This document shows positions 8,560 through 17,263 of a DNA stretch of 64,000 bases, piece after piece. The DNA is from Flavobacteriia bacterium 40-80 (GTDB taxonomy: Bacteria; Bacteroidota; Bacteroidia; Flavobacteriales_D; Crocinitomicaceae): NCBI GenBank assembly GCA_001899145.1, contig MKVF01000022.1:35960-99959 (forward strand), given 5' to 3'. Each line of letters opens with the position of its first letter. Position 1 is the first letter of the stretch. The notes under the pieces were generated by a model. The model had not been told where the DNA came from. It made no database searches and saw only the letters and a list, made by a program, of their open reading frames with translations. The position numbers and the translations under genes were made by a program.

Positions 8560-9733
8560 ATTTTAATAACTCCCTGATTTTTCCTTCGAGCTCTTCTTTG
8601 AACCGGTCGTAAAGTATTCCCGTTGCCGGACCATTGAAGCCGGTATAGATTTCCTGAATTTTTCCGTTCTTATCAATAAGGAAAGAGGTAGGATAACTTC
8701 CGAAATTATCGATCATGGGAAATTTTTTCATAACGTTTTCTTTTTCCGCTTTTCCTCCTATCAGGAACTGTAAGCTGATATTTTTTCTGGCTTTGAACCC
8801 CTGAACACGTTTCTGCTGTTCTATTTCGTTATTTGTAGCTTCAAAAGAAACACAGATGATTTCTATACCTGGAAATTTTTTCTGTAGCTCATTGAAATAA
8901 TTTACTTCATCTACACAGTTAGGACACCACGTACCAAAAATACTGACGATCGTTACTTTATTTTCAGTCAGCTTTTTGAAATTCTGCAGTTTTCCGTATT
9001 CATCTTTTAAGTCCAGCTGAAAGGGTTTTTCATTCACTGCTTTTGTCAATATCTTTCCATCCGGGAGCTGAAAATCAGCATCTCTAACAGCTTCAATCGT
9101 AATGTTATTTGTTTTTACTCCGCTGATCCTTCCTTTTAAGGTATCATTTTCTATTTTACCTTTTAAGTAAAAAAGAGAATTACCGCTGAAAGAGCTTAAA
9201 AAGAAATTTTCACCATTAACGGATCCTTCCAGGTAACGGTAATCACCACTTTTTGTTCTTATGGTTGCATATAAGTTTTGTTCTTTTTGCCTGAAAATAA
9301 TAATAGCATCATTTTCACCTGTTTCCCGTTTGATAACAGCTTTCCAGCTGCCATTCACATTGGCTGACCGGTTGTTTCCAAAAGGATTGGAATGAAGTGT
9401 GGCTTTAACAGGCCTTTTTTTCACAGGATCACTTTCATAATTTACCCAATAGCCCGTCAGATTATTATTACTTCCTTTTGTAAAAACAATTTCTGCATTG
9501 TAGTCTATGAACTTATAATAGGTTGAATCATTAGCAATTTTAGAAGGTTTTAATTGTATGGTTTCTTCCGCATTTTTAATGTTCAGGTATTTTTCACCAT
9601 TTTTTTCCTCGAAGGAAATCCGTGCAGGGATCCATTCCTCTATGTCATTTTGAATATATAAATCCCAGTTTTCTTTTTGTTGTGCCATTGAAATAAAAGG
9701 AATAAGAATTGACCCTAAAAGTGCCTTTTTCAT
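8558..9733 (-). CDS. TlpA-family thiol:disulfide oxidoreductase
   Basis: 391 residues from the ATG at 9733. This start is chosen because it opens with a signal peptide (MKKALLGSILIPFISMAQ); a longer frame upstream would overlap the divergent sigma-factor gene. Residues 20-220 are a beta-rich DUF4369-like domain seen in many Bacteroidota thioredoxin-fold proteins. The C-terminal AhpC-TSA/TlpA domain carries the redox motif WCPNC (Cys270, Cys273). It should act in the periplasm or at the membrane as a reductase of disulfides, for example in cytochrome or oxidative-stress repair; the partner is unknown. It is divergent from the ECF sigma factor, with 67 bp between the starts. Confidence 0.9.
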   Translation of the reverse strand: MKKALLGSILIPFISMAQQKENWDLYIQNDIEEWIPARISFEEKNGEKYLNIKNAEETIQLKPSKIANDSTYYKFIDYNAEIVFTKGSNNNLTGYWVNYESDPVKKRPVKATLHSNPFGNNRSANVNGSWKAVIKRETGENDAIIIFRQKEQNLYATIRTKSGDYRYLEGSVNGENFFLSSFSGNSLFYLKGKIENDTLKGRISGVKTNNITIEAVRDADFQLPDGKILTKAVNEKPFQLDLKDEYGKLQNFKKLTENKVTIVSIFGTWCPNCVDEVNYFNELQKKFPGIEIICVSFEATNNEIEQQKRVQGFKARKNISLQFLIGGKAEKENVMKKFPMIDNFGSYPTSFLIDKNGKIQEIYTGFNGPATGILYDRFKEELEGKIRELLK

Positions 9734-9800
9734 AAAATGATTTGTTTTTAAATACAATAATGCAACTTTTTTGCCAAATTTAGAGTCTATTGTATTGGTT

Positions 9801-10337
9801 ATGGATGATAAAACCTTAATTGCCGGGTGTGTTAAGGGAGATGCCAAAGCTCAAAAAGCGTTGTTTGATAAATATGCTTCAAAAATGTTGGTGGTCTGTT
9901 TACGCTATTTTCCCAATAAAATGGAGGCGGAAGATATTTTACAGGACGGATTTGTAAAAATTTTCCACAAAATAGTTGATTTTAAAGAAGATGGATCTTT
10001 TGAAGGCTGGATAAGACGAATATTTGTCAATACAGCTTTAGATGAGCTTCGGAAAAGAAAATCCATTTTTGAAGAAAAGGATGTGAGTGAATTTTCCTAT
10101 AAGATCACTAATAATCAAAGTACAGATGGTGATCTGAGAGCAGACGATTTATTGAAAATGGTTCAGACGCTTCCGGATGGTTACCGGATTGTCTTTAACA
10201 TGTTTGCTATAGAAGGATATTCACATAAGGAAATAGCTGAAATTCTCAATATTTCCGAAAACACTTCCAAATCACAATTTTTCAGAGCGAAAGCACTTTT
10301 AAGAACACAATTAGAAAAAATTGATTTTGAGAGATAA
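9801..10337 (+). CDS. ECF-type RNA polymerase sigma factor
   Basis: 178 residues from the ATG at 9801 (an in-frame ATG 30 bp upstream is less likely). Region 2 includes the core-binding and -10-recognition helices (AEDILQDGFVKIFHKI, then SFEGWIRRIFVNTALDELRKR). Region 4 is the helix-turn-helix YSHKEIAEILNISENTSKSQ. Regions 1 and 3 are absent, as expected for ECF factors. It overlaps the next gene, a candidate anti-sigma factor, by 17 bp, the usual arrangement of a sigma/anti-sigma pair. Its regulon is unknown. The divergently transcribed TlpA-like gene is a possible target because they share one short intergenic region. Confidence 0.93.
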   Translation: MDDKTLIAGCVKGDAKAQKALFDKYASKMLVVCLRYFPNKMEAEDILQDGFVKIFHKIVDFKEDGSFEGWIRRIFVNTALDELRKRKSIFEEKDVSEFSYKITNNQSTDGDLRADDLLKMVQTLPDGYRIVFNMFAIEGYSHKEIAEILNISENTSKSQFFRAKALLRTQLEKIDFER

Positions 10338-11232
10338 AGATTACATAGAAGAACTTTTTTCCAGGTCACTTGGTGAGCACCAGACAGGTGTACGGCCGGA
10401 GATCTGGTCTGCCATTCAGTCAAAAATGGCAGCTGCTTCTGTTGCATCGACTGCTGCGACAACTGCTTCTAAATCCTTATTGGTAAAAGGTATAATAGGT
10501 TTGGGTTCCCTGGCAGTGATAGGTATAGGTTCTTACATTTATTTTAATAATAATGAGAATTCCATTTCCGGCAAGCAGGTTCATGAAAATGAAAAGCAGG
10601 TAATTTCTTCTGAAGATCCTGCTGTTAAGGATGAAAATACAATACAATCGGATAATACATCTTCCGGGGAATCAGTAAAAGAAGATCGTCATCTTACTTA
10701 TTTTCCTCCGGTTGTTACTAAAGAGTTTTCAAATAGCAATACTACAGCTCACACTTCTACTTTAGAAAACAAAGTTGAAAATCCTGAAGCACCTGTCCAA
10801 TCGGGTGTTTCGGTTTCCAACGAAGAAATAAAAAAAGAGCTTGGTGTTGCTAAAGAAGAAATAAAACAGGTTGTTTCACCCGGAACGTCTAAAGAACCGG
10901 TGAATACCACAACTGCAACTACCACCGGAAAATCAAAACAAGGTTATGTAAGACCGTGGAATGTTGCTAATGTGTTCACACCGAACAATGATGGAATAAA
11001 TGACTTTTTCTTCCTGGAAACGGGAGGAGAGCTGAAAGAATTTTCCATTACAATTTTAGATAAAGATAATAAAGTGGTTTACCGCTCGGAAGATACCAGA
11101 TTCAAATGGGACGGTACAAATTACCTGACCGGAGAAAAGGTTCCGGATGGTAATTACTCTTATATTATATATGCTGTTGATCTGAATGGTGAGCTAATCA
11201 AGCAGTTTAATCTACTATACATCACCAAATAG
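10321..11232 (+). CDS. Membrane-spanning candidate anti-sigma factor with gliding-motility-associated (T9SS type B) C-terminal domain
   Basis: 303 residues from TTG at 10321; TTG at 10327 is an alternative, and no ATG precedes the conserved part. Residues 5-37 (DYIEELFSRSLGEHQTGVRP, then EIWSAI) resemble the short cytosolic N termini, with an invariant Trp, that follow ECF sigma genes in Bacteroidota and act as anti-sigma domains. One membrane helix spans about 53-75. There is no cleavable signal peptide. A Ser/Thr/Glu-rich linker (80-205) leads to a final 90-residue domain (NVFTPNNDGINDFF, then KWDGTNYLTGEKVPDGNYSY), which is the gliding-motility-associated C-terminal domain used for T9SS type B sorting. 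The combination suggests a protein anchored in the inner membrane that reaches across the periplasm. The anti-sigma role is inferred from position and N-terminal similarity, not shown. Confidence 0.8.
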   Translation: MILRDKDYIEELFSRSLGEHQTGVRPEIWSAIQSKMAAASVASTAATTASKSLLVKGIIGLGSLAVIGIGSYIYFNNNENSISGKQVHENEKQVISSEDPAVKDENTIQSDNTSSGESVKEDRHLTYFPPVVTKEFSNSNTTAHTSTLENKVENPEAPVQSGVSVSNEEIKKELGVAKEEIKQVVSPGTSKEPVNTTTATTTGKSKQGYVRPWNVANVFTPNNDGINDFFFLETGGELKEFSITILDKDNKVVYRSEDTRFKWDGTNYLTGEKVPDGNYSYIIYAVDLNGELIKQFNLLYITK

Positions 11233-11239
11233 AAAGCAA

Positions 11240-11267
11240 AGCCGTTGTCACCAGCAACGGCTTTTTT
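11240..11267 (+). terminator. Intrinsic terminator after the sigma/anti-sigma operon
   Basis: AGCCGTTG at 11240-11247 pairs with CAACGGCT at 11254-11262 around a short loop, followed by a run of Ts. It starts 8 bp after the stop codon. Confidence 0.8.
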
Positions 11268-11358
11268 GTTTTAGTCCCCGGAATATTTTAATCCTGAGTC
11301 AATTTTAAGAAACCGAAATTGATAGATCTGTGCTTCTGTTTTTAATATCTGGAAATAA

Positions 11359-11389
11359 AAAAACCGTTACTGAAAAGTAACGGTTTTGG
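11359..11389 (-). terminator. Terminator downstream of tRNA-Cys
   Basis: Read on the minus strand, AAAACCGTTAC and GTAACGGTTTT form a long perfect stem around a six-base loop, followed by TTTT. It lies immediately 3' of the tRNA gene. Confidence 0.75.
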
Positions 11390-11390
11390 A

Positions 11391-11461
11391 GGTCTCGAGC
11401 GGATTCGAACCGCTGTAACCGGTTTTGCAGACCGGTGCCTAAGCCTCTCGGCCACGAGACC
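11391..11461 (-). tRNA. tRNA-Cys (anticodon GCA)
   Basis: 71 nt. On the minus strand the acceptor stem GGTCTCG pairs with CGAGACC. The anticodon arm CCGGT-CTGCAAA-ACCGG gives anticodon GCA, and the T arm AGCGG-TTCGAAT-CCGCT is canonical. CCA is not encoded. A terminator hairpin follows directly. Confidence 0.96.
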
Positions 11462-11504
11462 ATTGTGGTGCAAAAATAGCAATAAAATGAATTATACCAA
11501 CAGA

Positions 11505-11870
11505 TCAGGTAAAACTTTCTTCAATTTCAATAGAAACGTATTTTACATCGCCGTTAATCGGAGGACAGATCTTTTTAATTAAAACACTGACCTGATGAAG
11601 CTTGTTCACCTCTTTTTCCAAGCGGTCAACAATTCTTTTTCCAACAGTTTCTATTAATTTGGAAGGAACTGCCATCTCTTCCTCAACGATTCTGTTAACA
11701 ATCACATAATCAATTGTTTTTCTCAAATCGTCTTCTATTGCTGCTGCTGTAAAATCAGTAATCATTCTGACATCCACTTCATAGTTGCCCCCAATCTTTG
11801 TCTCTTCAGGAAGACAACCATGAAATGAATATGTTTTTATTCCGATAACTTCTATAGTATGCTTTGCCAT
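11505..11870 (-). CDS. folB: Dihydroneopterin aldolase
   Basis: 121 residues, typical FolB length. The opening (IEVIGIKTYSFHGCLPEE) matches the substrate-binding N terminus of FolB, with the conserved YxxHG-like segment, and DDLRKTIDYVIVNRIVEEEM contains the conserved acidic and Tyr residues. The catalytic Lys is probably in VLIKKICPPI. It converts 7,8-dihydroneopterin to 6-hydroxymethyl-dihydropterin plus glycolaldehyde in folate synthesis. Its ATG overlaps the gltX stop by one base, so translation is likely coupled. Confidence 0.92.
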   Translation of the reverse strand: MAKHTIEVIGIKTYSFHGCLPEETKIGGNYEVDVRMITDFTAAAIEDDLRKTIDYVIVNRIVEEEMAVPSKLIETVGKRIVDRLEKEVNKLHQVSVLIKKICPPINGDVKYVSIEIEESFT

Positions 11871-13381
11871 TAATGTGCAGATTTCAACCCGGAATCAATA
11901 CGGTTCAGGCATTCTTCTTTCCCTAAGAATTCGGAAATTTCAAACATATTTGGCCCCGCTGCAGCACCTGTGATCAGATATCTGTATAAGGGAAGCACCT
12001 GTCCGATTCCCAAAGATTTTTCAGTGATGAACTCTTTAAACTTAGCTTCTAAATGAGCTGCTGTAAAATCCGTTTCATTTTCTAAAACAGCTTTCCATTC
12101 GGTCATTAGCTGAGGAGCATCTTCCTTCCATTTTTTGCTGATAATGTTGAAATCGTATTCTTCCGGAGTATAAAGAAGATAACTTCCTTCCACAGCAATA
12201 TCTTTTACGAAAGTAGCTCTGTCTTTAACCAGGTGGCAAACTGTTTCTAACTTCTCTAAAGACAAATGGGAATTTGTTATGTTTTTCAATTCTTTTGCCA
12301 GCTCTTCGTCAGAAGTATGACGTAGATATTGTTGCTGGTACCATTTTGTCTTATCAGCATCGAACTTAGCGCCGGCCTTCCCTACTCTTTCAATAGTAAA
12401 CGCTTCTTCCAGCTCTTTCATGCTGAACAATTCCTGATTGGTTCCGGGGTTCCATCCCAAAAACGCTAACATATTGACAAAGGCTTCCGGGAAATAACCT
12501 TCTTCACGGTAACCGGTATATTTTTCTCCTTCTGCAGTGTACCAGTCCAGCGGGAAAACAGGAAAACCTAAACGGTCACCGTCCCTTTTGGAAAGCTTTC
12601 CGTTTCCGTCAGGACGCAGCAATAACGGTAAGTGAGCAAAGTTCGGAACATCCCAGCCAAATGCTTCGTACAACAATATGTGCATCGGAGCAGAAGGAAG
12701 CCATTCCTCTCCGCGGATTACATGCGTAATTTTCATCAAATGGTCGTCAACGATATTCGCCAGGTGATAAGTAGGCATACCATCTGATTTGAATAACACC
12801 TTATCATCCAGATTATTTGTATTGACAGAAACCCACCCACGGATCATATCTTCAAACCGTACATCCTGATTACGAGGCATTTTCATGCGGATCACGTACG
12901 GATCTCCGTTTTCTATTTTTCTTTTTACTTCATCTGCCGGCAATGTCAGTGAATTTTTCATGGACATACGCGTAACTGTATTGTATTGCCAGTTCGGCAT
13001 ACCCATTTGTTTGGCAGCTTCTCTTACAGCATCCAGCTCTTCCGCCGTATCGAAAGCATAATATGCTTTGTCATTTTCTACCAGCTCTTCCGCATAAGGA
13101 CGATACATCGGTTTACGCTCAGACTGAACATACGGGCCGTATTCGCCGCCGATTCCCGGTCCTTCTGTCGGAAGGATTCCGCACCAGGTCAACGCTTCCA
13201 TGATGTATTCCTGTGCTCCGGGAACAAAACGTGTCTGATCGGTATCTTCAATACGAATCAGAAAAGTTCCGTTATTTTTCTTCGCAAATAAATAGTTGTA
13301 TAATGCTGTTCTTACTCCACCCATGTGCAAAGGGCCTGTCGGTGACGGAGCAAATCGAACACGTACCTTACTTTCTGACAT
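11870..13381 (-). CDS. gltX: Glutamyl-tRNA synthetase
   Basis: 503 residues, class I aminoacyl-tRNA synthetase. The HIGH-type motif is in FAPSPTGPLHMGGVRTALYN and the KMSKS-type motif is KLSKRDG. The catalytic domain is followed by an alpha-helical anticodon-binding domain ending GAAAGPNMFEISEFLGKEE. It charges tRNA-Glu. Whether it also misacylates tRNA-Gln cannot be read from this window. It is the first gene of a two-gene unit with folB, with a good promoter 17 bp upstream. Confidence 0.97.
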   Translation of the reverse strand: MSESKVRVRFAPSPTGPLHMGGVRTALYNYLFAKKNNGTFLIRIEDTDQTRFVPGAQEYIMEALTWCGILPTEGPGIGGEYGPYVQSERKPMYRPYAEELVENDKAYYAFDTAEELDAVREAAKQMGMPNWQYNTVTRMSMKNSLTLPADEVKRKIENGDPYVIRMKMPRNQDVRFEDMIRGWVSVNTNNLDDKVLFKSDGMPTYHLANIVDDHLMKITHVIRGEEWLPSAPMHILLYEAFGWDVPNFAHLPLLLRPDGNGKLSKRDGDRLGFPVFPLDWYTAEGEKYTGYREEGYFPEAFVNMLAFLGWNPGTNQELFSMKELEEAFTIERVGKAGAKFDADKTKWYQQQYLRHTSDEELAKELKNITNSHLSLEKLETVCHLVKDRATFVKDIAVEGSYLLYTPEEYDFNIISKKWKEDAPQLMTEWKAVLENETDFTAAHLEAKFKEFITEKSLGIGQVLPLYRYLITGAAAGPNMFEISEFLGKEECLNRIDSGLKSAH

Positions 13382-13398
13382 TGTCTTTATATTTTGGG

Positions 13399-13429
13399 CA
13401 AATTTACGCTATCGTCCCTTCAAATACAA
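13399..13429 (-). promoter_or_regulatory. Promoter of gltX-folB
   Basis: On the minus strand TTG (13427-13429) is followed after exactly 20 bp by TAAATTTG (13399-13406), a perfect match to the Bacteroidota -33/-7 pattern. The predicted leader is about 12-17 nt. Confidence 0.65.
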
Positions 13430-13500
13430 TCCTTAACCTATTTTTTAGTATTGTTTTTGTTCATTTAACCTAACTTAGTAGGTTAAACTTTATTTCGTAT

Positions 13501-16500
13501 ATGAATGCTTACGAACATTTATTAAATCATATTGATGCTTTTATCCGGAAATACTATAAAAACCGGATGATAAAAGGTGCTATTTTGTTCGGTACTTTTT
13601 CGCTGATTTTGTTTTTGAGTGTCATCACGCTGGAGTTTTTCGGAAGATTTTCCTCTTCCGTCCGCCTTTCTTTATTGTTGCTTTTTATTTTTGGAACAAC
13701 AGCTTTACTGGTTTATTATGTCCTGATCCCTTTTTCTAAAATTTTATCTTTTGGAAAACGGATTTCAAGAGAGCAGGCCGCGAAGATCATCGGGAATTTC
13801 TTTCCTGAAGTTTCCGACCGTTTATCCAATACATTACAGTTAGGAAGGGAAACAGATGAGAATCACCCTAACTTTGAGCTGATCCGTGCAAGTGTGAATC
13901 AACGGTCGAAACAGCTTTCCGTATTCAATTTTCCTTCAGTGATTGATTTGAAGGCGAATATGAAATATGCGAAGTATTTTGCCTTGCCCCTTTTATTGTT
14001 TCTGGCAATTCTTATTTTCAATCCTTCCTTTATAAAAGATTCTACCGGGCGTGTAATCGCTTACGATAAAGAATTTGAAAAGCCGAAAGCATTTGAGTTT
14101 TTTCTCCTGAATAAAGAATTTATTATCAGCGAAGGAGAGGATTACCAGCTGGAGGTGGAATTGAAAGGAAAAACCCTGCCGGAAAATGTATTTGTAAAAT
14201 CCCCGCTTGGCTCCTACCAGATGCAGAAAACGGCTAAGAATAAATTCCTCTATACATTTAATAAAGTAACCAAATCGTTCAGCTTCCAGTTTGAAGCAAA
14301 TAATGAGTCTTCTTCCGTTTTTGAAATCAAAGTAATTCCGAACGCTGTGATGGGCAAATTTAATGCGAAGATCATCTATCCCGGATATTTGGGAAAAGAG
14401 CCGGAGTTAATCTCTAATGCCGCTGATCTGACGATTCCGGAAGGTTCCGTTGTGGAGTGGGACGTATATTCTAAAAATACAAAGCAGCTGCGGTTTAGAT
14501 TCAGCGATACCACTTTCACGTTTGACCAGGCAGGATTTCGGTTCAAAAAGAAATTCAGGGAATCCACACCGCTTTTTATTGCGCTTAAAAACGAGCAGAC
14601 GAATAAGTCCGATTCTTTGAACTATTTCGTAAACGTTATTAAAGACCTGCATCCAACTATTTCGGTGGAAGAAAAAACAGATTCCATTTCTTCTGCCATC
14701 CGTTTTTTTGAAGGGAAAATTGCGGATGATTATGGTTTGACATCCCTGACATTTTTCTACGAGATCAAATCCAGGAACGGGAAGATCAGAAAAAAATCAC
14801 AACCGGTTCTGAAACCATCAGGAACGGCTTTCTCTTTTAACTACGCGTTTGATTTCAGAAGCGATTCCCTGAATGTAGAAGACGAGATCGATTATTATTT
14901 TGTTGTGTATGATAACGACGGTGTGAACGGTTCAAAAGCAACCAGGAGCCAGACTTTTTCCTACAAGCTTCCTTCAAAAGAAGAGCTGATCGACCAGCGG
15001 AACGAATCCATTGATAACGCGAAAAAAGATATTCAGGAGCTGATGAAGGACGTTCAGCAGTTCAATAAAAACGTGGAGCAGTTGAAAAAAGAATCACTGA
15101 ACTCAAAATCCAACTCCTGGAATAACCTGAATAAAGTTCAACAACTGCAACAACAACAGGAATCTCTGCAGCAACAGTTACAGCAACTGCAAAATTCCCT
15201 GAATGAAAGCATGGATGAGAAAAATTCCTTGTTGGAAATCAGTCCCGAATTGCAGGAAAAATATGATTTGCTCCAGGATCTTCTACAGCAGGTGATGGAC
15301 AAAGAAATGATGGATCTGCTGAAAGAGATGGAAGATCTGCTGAAGCAGAACAACAAAAATCAGTTTGACCAGAAATTGAACCAGTTCGATCAGAAATCCC
15401 AGGATTTGAATAAGCAGCTGGACCGTTCCCTGGAGCTGCTGAAAAAGACGCAGGTGAATGAATTGATGAATGACCTTGAAAAAAGCCTGGAAGACCTTGC
15501 GAAAGAACAGGATGAGCTGAGAGAGAAAACAGACAAGAACAGCTTGTCCAAAGAAGATGCTTTAAAACAGCAAAAAGATATAGAAGATAAGTTCAACCAG
15601 CTGAAAGAGGACATGAAACGTCTGGAAGATCTGAACAAAGACCTTAAGCGACCTTACGACCTGGATCAGTTCGATAAAGTGAAAGAGGAAATAAGTGATG
15701 AATTAAAGCAGGCATCGGAAAACCTTCAGAAAGGAAAAAATCAGAAAGCGTCCTCTAATCAGAAATCCGCTTCTGATAAAATGAAGGAAATGTCTTCTTC
15801 AATGGATGGGATGCAGCAGCAGGCCAATTCAAAACAAAATGAAGAAGATATGCAATTGCTGCGTGTTATCCTGAAGAATCTGGTTGCAGCCAGTCTGGAG
15901 CAGGAATCGATTATGAATGATGTCGCGAAGGTTAACCTGAATGATCCGTATTTTAATGTTCTGGCGAGAGACGAACGCAAATTAGCGGATAAATCAAAAT
16001 CGATCATTGATTCCCTGATAGAGCTTTCCAAGCGACAGCCGCAAACAGCTTCTTTTATTGATAAGGAAGTGGCTTCGCTGACCAATGCGCAGAACCAGGC
16101 GATAAAAGCATTTGGAGAAAGAAATAAGAGAAATGTCGGTGTTCAGTCTCAATTTGTAATGACATCGTATAATAACCTTGCTCTCTTGCTGAATGAAAGC
16201 TTGCAACAAATGCAGTCACAAATGAATCAGCAAAGTGGTTCAAAAGGTTCTTGTGACAATCCTTCTTCCGGCAAAAGCGGAAAGCCCGGAAGTGCTGGTG
16301 AAGGGGAAGACGGAGACTTTAAGGAACAATTGAAAAAGCAGCTGGAAAAAATGAAGCAAGGCCAGAACCCGGGAGGGAAAAGCCCTGGAAAAACAGGTGA
16401 AGGAACTGAAGGAATGCCGGGTGAAGGCGGTATGCCTTCCTCAGAGATTGTAAAGATGATTGCACAGCAACGAGCGCTTCGTCAGCAGCTGGAAAAAATG

Positions 16501-16857
16501 AGACAAGAGCTGAATAAAGATGGAAAAGGAACCGGAAATTCGTTGAATCCACTGATTAATGAGCTGGAGAAACAGGAAAAGGATTTGTTGAATAAGCGTA
16601 TAGGAAGAGATCAGATCAACCGTCAGCAGGAGATTTTGACGCGATTACTGGAGTCGGAGAAAGCTCTTCGGGAAAGAGGCTTAGATGATAAGAGGGAAAG
16701 TAAATCCGGAAAAACTTACAATTTAGGTAACCAAAATCGGATTGATGAGTATAATAGACAAAAACTACATCAATTGGAATTGTTCCGTACAATCGATCCG
16801 GTTTATTCAAAATACTATCTGGATAAGGCATCGGAATATTTCAATCGACAATTATGA
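13501..16857 (+). CDS. DUF4175 family membrane protein with long coiled coil
   Basis: 1118 residues. Two membrane helices near the N terminus (about 24-46 and 55-77) and a third near 158-176 anchor the protein. A beta-rich region (190-490) is followed by a long Gln/Lys/Glu/Leu-rich coiled coil (500-780) and a Gly/Pro/Lys-rich low-complexity stretch (900-970). This is the layout of the DUF4175 family, which is widespread in Bacteroidota and has no established function. The conserved position upstream of an RsbW-like ATPase, ybeY and mnmG suggests a housekeeping envelope role. The Gln/Glu repeats are compositionally biased, so similarity to other coiled coils means little. Confidence 0.85.
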   Translation: MNAYEHLLNHIDAFIRKYYKNRMIKGAILFGTFSLILFLSVITLEFFGRFSSSVRLSLLLLFIFGTTALLVYYVLIPFSKILSFGKRISREQAAKIIGNFFPEVSDRLSNTLQLGRETDENHPNFELIRASVNQRSKQLSVFNFPSVIDLKANMKYAKYFALPLLLFLAILIFNPSFIKDSTGRVIAYDKEFEKPKAFEFFLLNKEFIISEGEDYQLEVELKGKTLPENVFVKSPLGSYQMQKTAKNKFLYTFNKVTKSFSFQFEANNESSSVFEIKVIPNAVMGKFNAKIIYPGYLGKEPELISNAADLTIPEGSVVEWDVYSKNTKQLRFRFSDTTFTFDQAGFRFKKKFRESTPLFIALKNEQTNKSDSLNYFVNVIKDLHPTISVEEKTDSISSAIRFFEGKIADDYGLTSLTFFYEIKSRNGKIRKKSQPVLKPSGTAFSFNYAFDFRSDSLNVEDEIDYYFVVYDNDGVNGSKATRSQTFSYKLPSKEELIDQRNESIDNAKKDIQELMKDVQQFNKNVEQLKKESLNSKSNSWNNLNKVQQLQQQQESLQQQLQQLQNSLNESMDEKNSLLEISPELQEKYDLLQDLLQQVMDKEMMDLLKEMEDLLKQNNKNQFDQKLNQFDQKSQDLNKQLDRSLELLKKTQVNELMNDLEKSLEDLAKEQDELREKTDKNSLSKEDALKQQKDIEDKFNQLKEDMKRLEDLNKDLKRPYDLDQFDKVKEEISDELKQASENLQKGKNQKASSNQKSASDKMKEMSSSMDGMQQQANSKQNEEDMQLLRVILKNLVAASLEQESIMNDVAKVNLNDPYFNVLARDERKLADKSKSIIDSLIELSKRQPQTASFIDKEVASLTNAQNQAIKAFGERNKRNVGVQSQFVMTSYNNLALLLNESLQQMQSQMNQQSGSKGSCDNPSSGKSGKPGSAGEGEDGDFKEQLKKQLEKMKQGQNPGGKSPGKTGEGTEGMPGEGGMPSSEIVKMIAQQRALRQQLEKMRQELNKDGKGTGNSLNPLINELEKQEKDLLNKRIGRDQINRQQEILTRLLESEKALRERGLDDKRESKSGKTYNLGNQNRIDEYNRQKLHQLELFRTIDPVYSKYYLDKASEYFNRQL

Positions 16858-16864
16858 TTGGACA

Positions 16865-17263
16865 ATGGTTATTGAAAATTTGAATGTGTCTTCCAGTTTG
16901 AATAAGATATCAGATGTTGAAACGCTGATTGAGAGAGTTTGCTCTTCTTTATCCGTTAATGACGATATATATGGCAATATTCTGATCTCTGTTACGGAAG
17001 CATTTAATAACGCTGTGATTCATGGAAACCGGAACAACGAAACCTTACCTGTTTTAATAGACGTAGAACAAAAAGATAATTCGGTTTTCTTCAGAGTCAC
17101 AGATTCAGGAAACGGTTTTGATTATAATAACCTTCCCGACCCAACAGCACCTGAAAATATAGAGAACGAATGCGGAAGAGGCATTTTCCTTATACGGAAT
17201 TTAGCGGATGCTGTTGATTTTAATGAATCAGGAAACTCTATTGAAATTGGGTTTACACTGTAA
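16865..17263 (+). CDS. RsbW/SpoIIAB-like ATP-binding protein (GHKL anti-sigma or serine kinase type)
   Basis: 132 residues from the ATG at 16865, 7 bp after the DUF4175 stop; a longer frame reaches back into that gene and is unlikely. The GHKL ATP-binding motifs are present: N box in TEAFNNAVIHGN, G1 box VTDSGNGFD, and GRGIFLIRNLAD. The family includes RsbW-type anti-sigma kinases and stand-alone ATP-binding regulators. No sigma factor or antagonist is adjacent. Its stop overlaps the ybeY start by one base (TAATG), implying coupled translation. The regulatory target is unknown. Confidence 0.85.
   Translation: MVIENLNVSSSLNKISDVETLIERVCSSLSVNDDIYGNILISVTEAFNNAVIHGNRNNETLPVLIDVEQKDNSVFFRVTDSGNGFDYNNLPDPTAPENIENECGRGIFLIRNLADAVDFNESGNSIEIGFTL

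Noticed and set aside
15138..15638. Cys/Ser-rich minus-strand frames within the DUF4175 gene
   Set aside because: They are antisense shadows of the Gln/Lys-rich coiled coil and have no start signals or conserved motifs.
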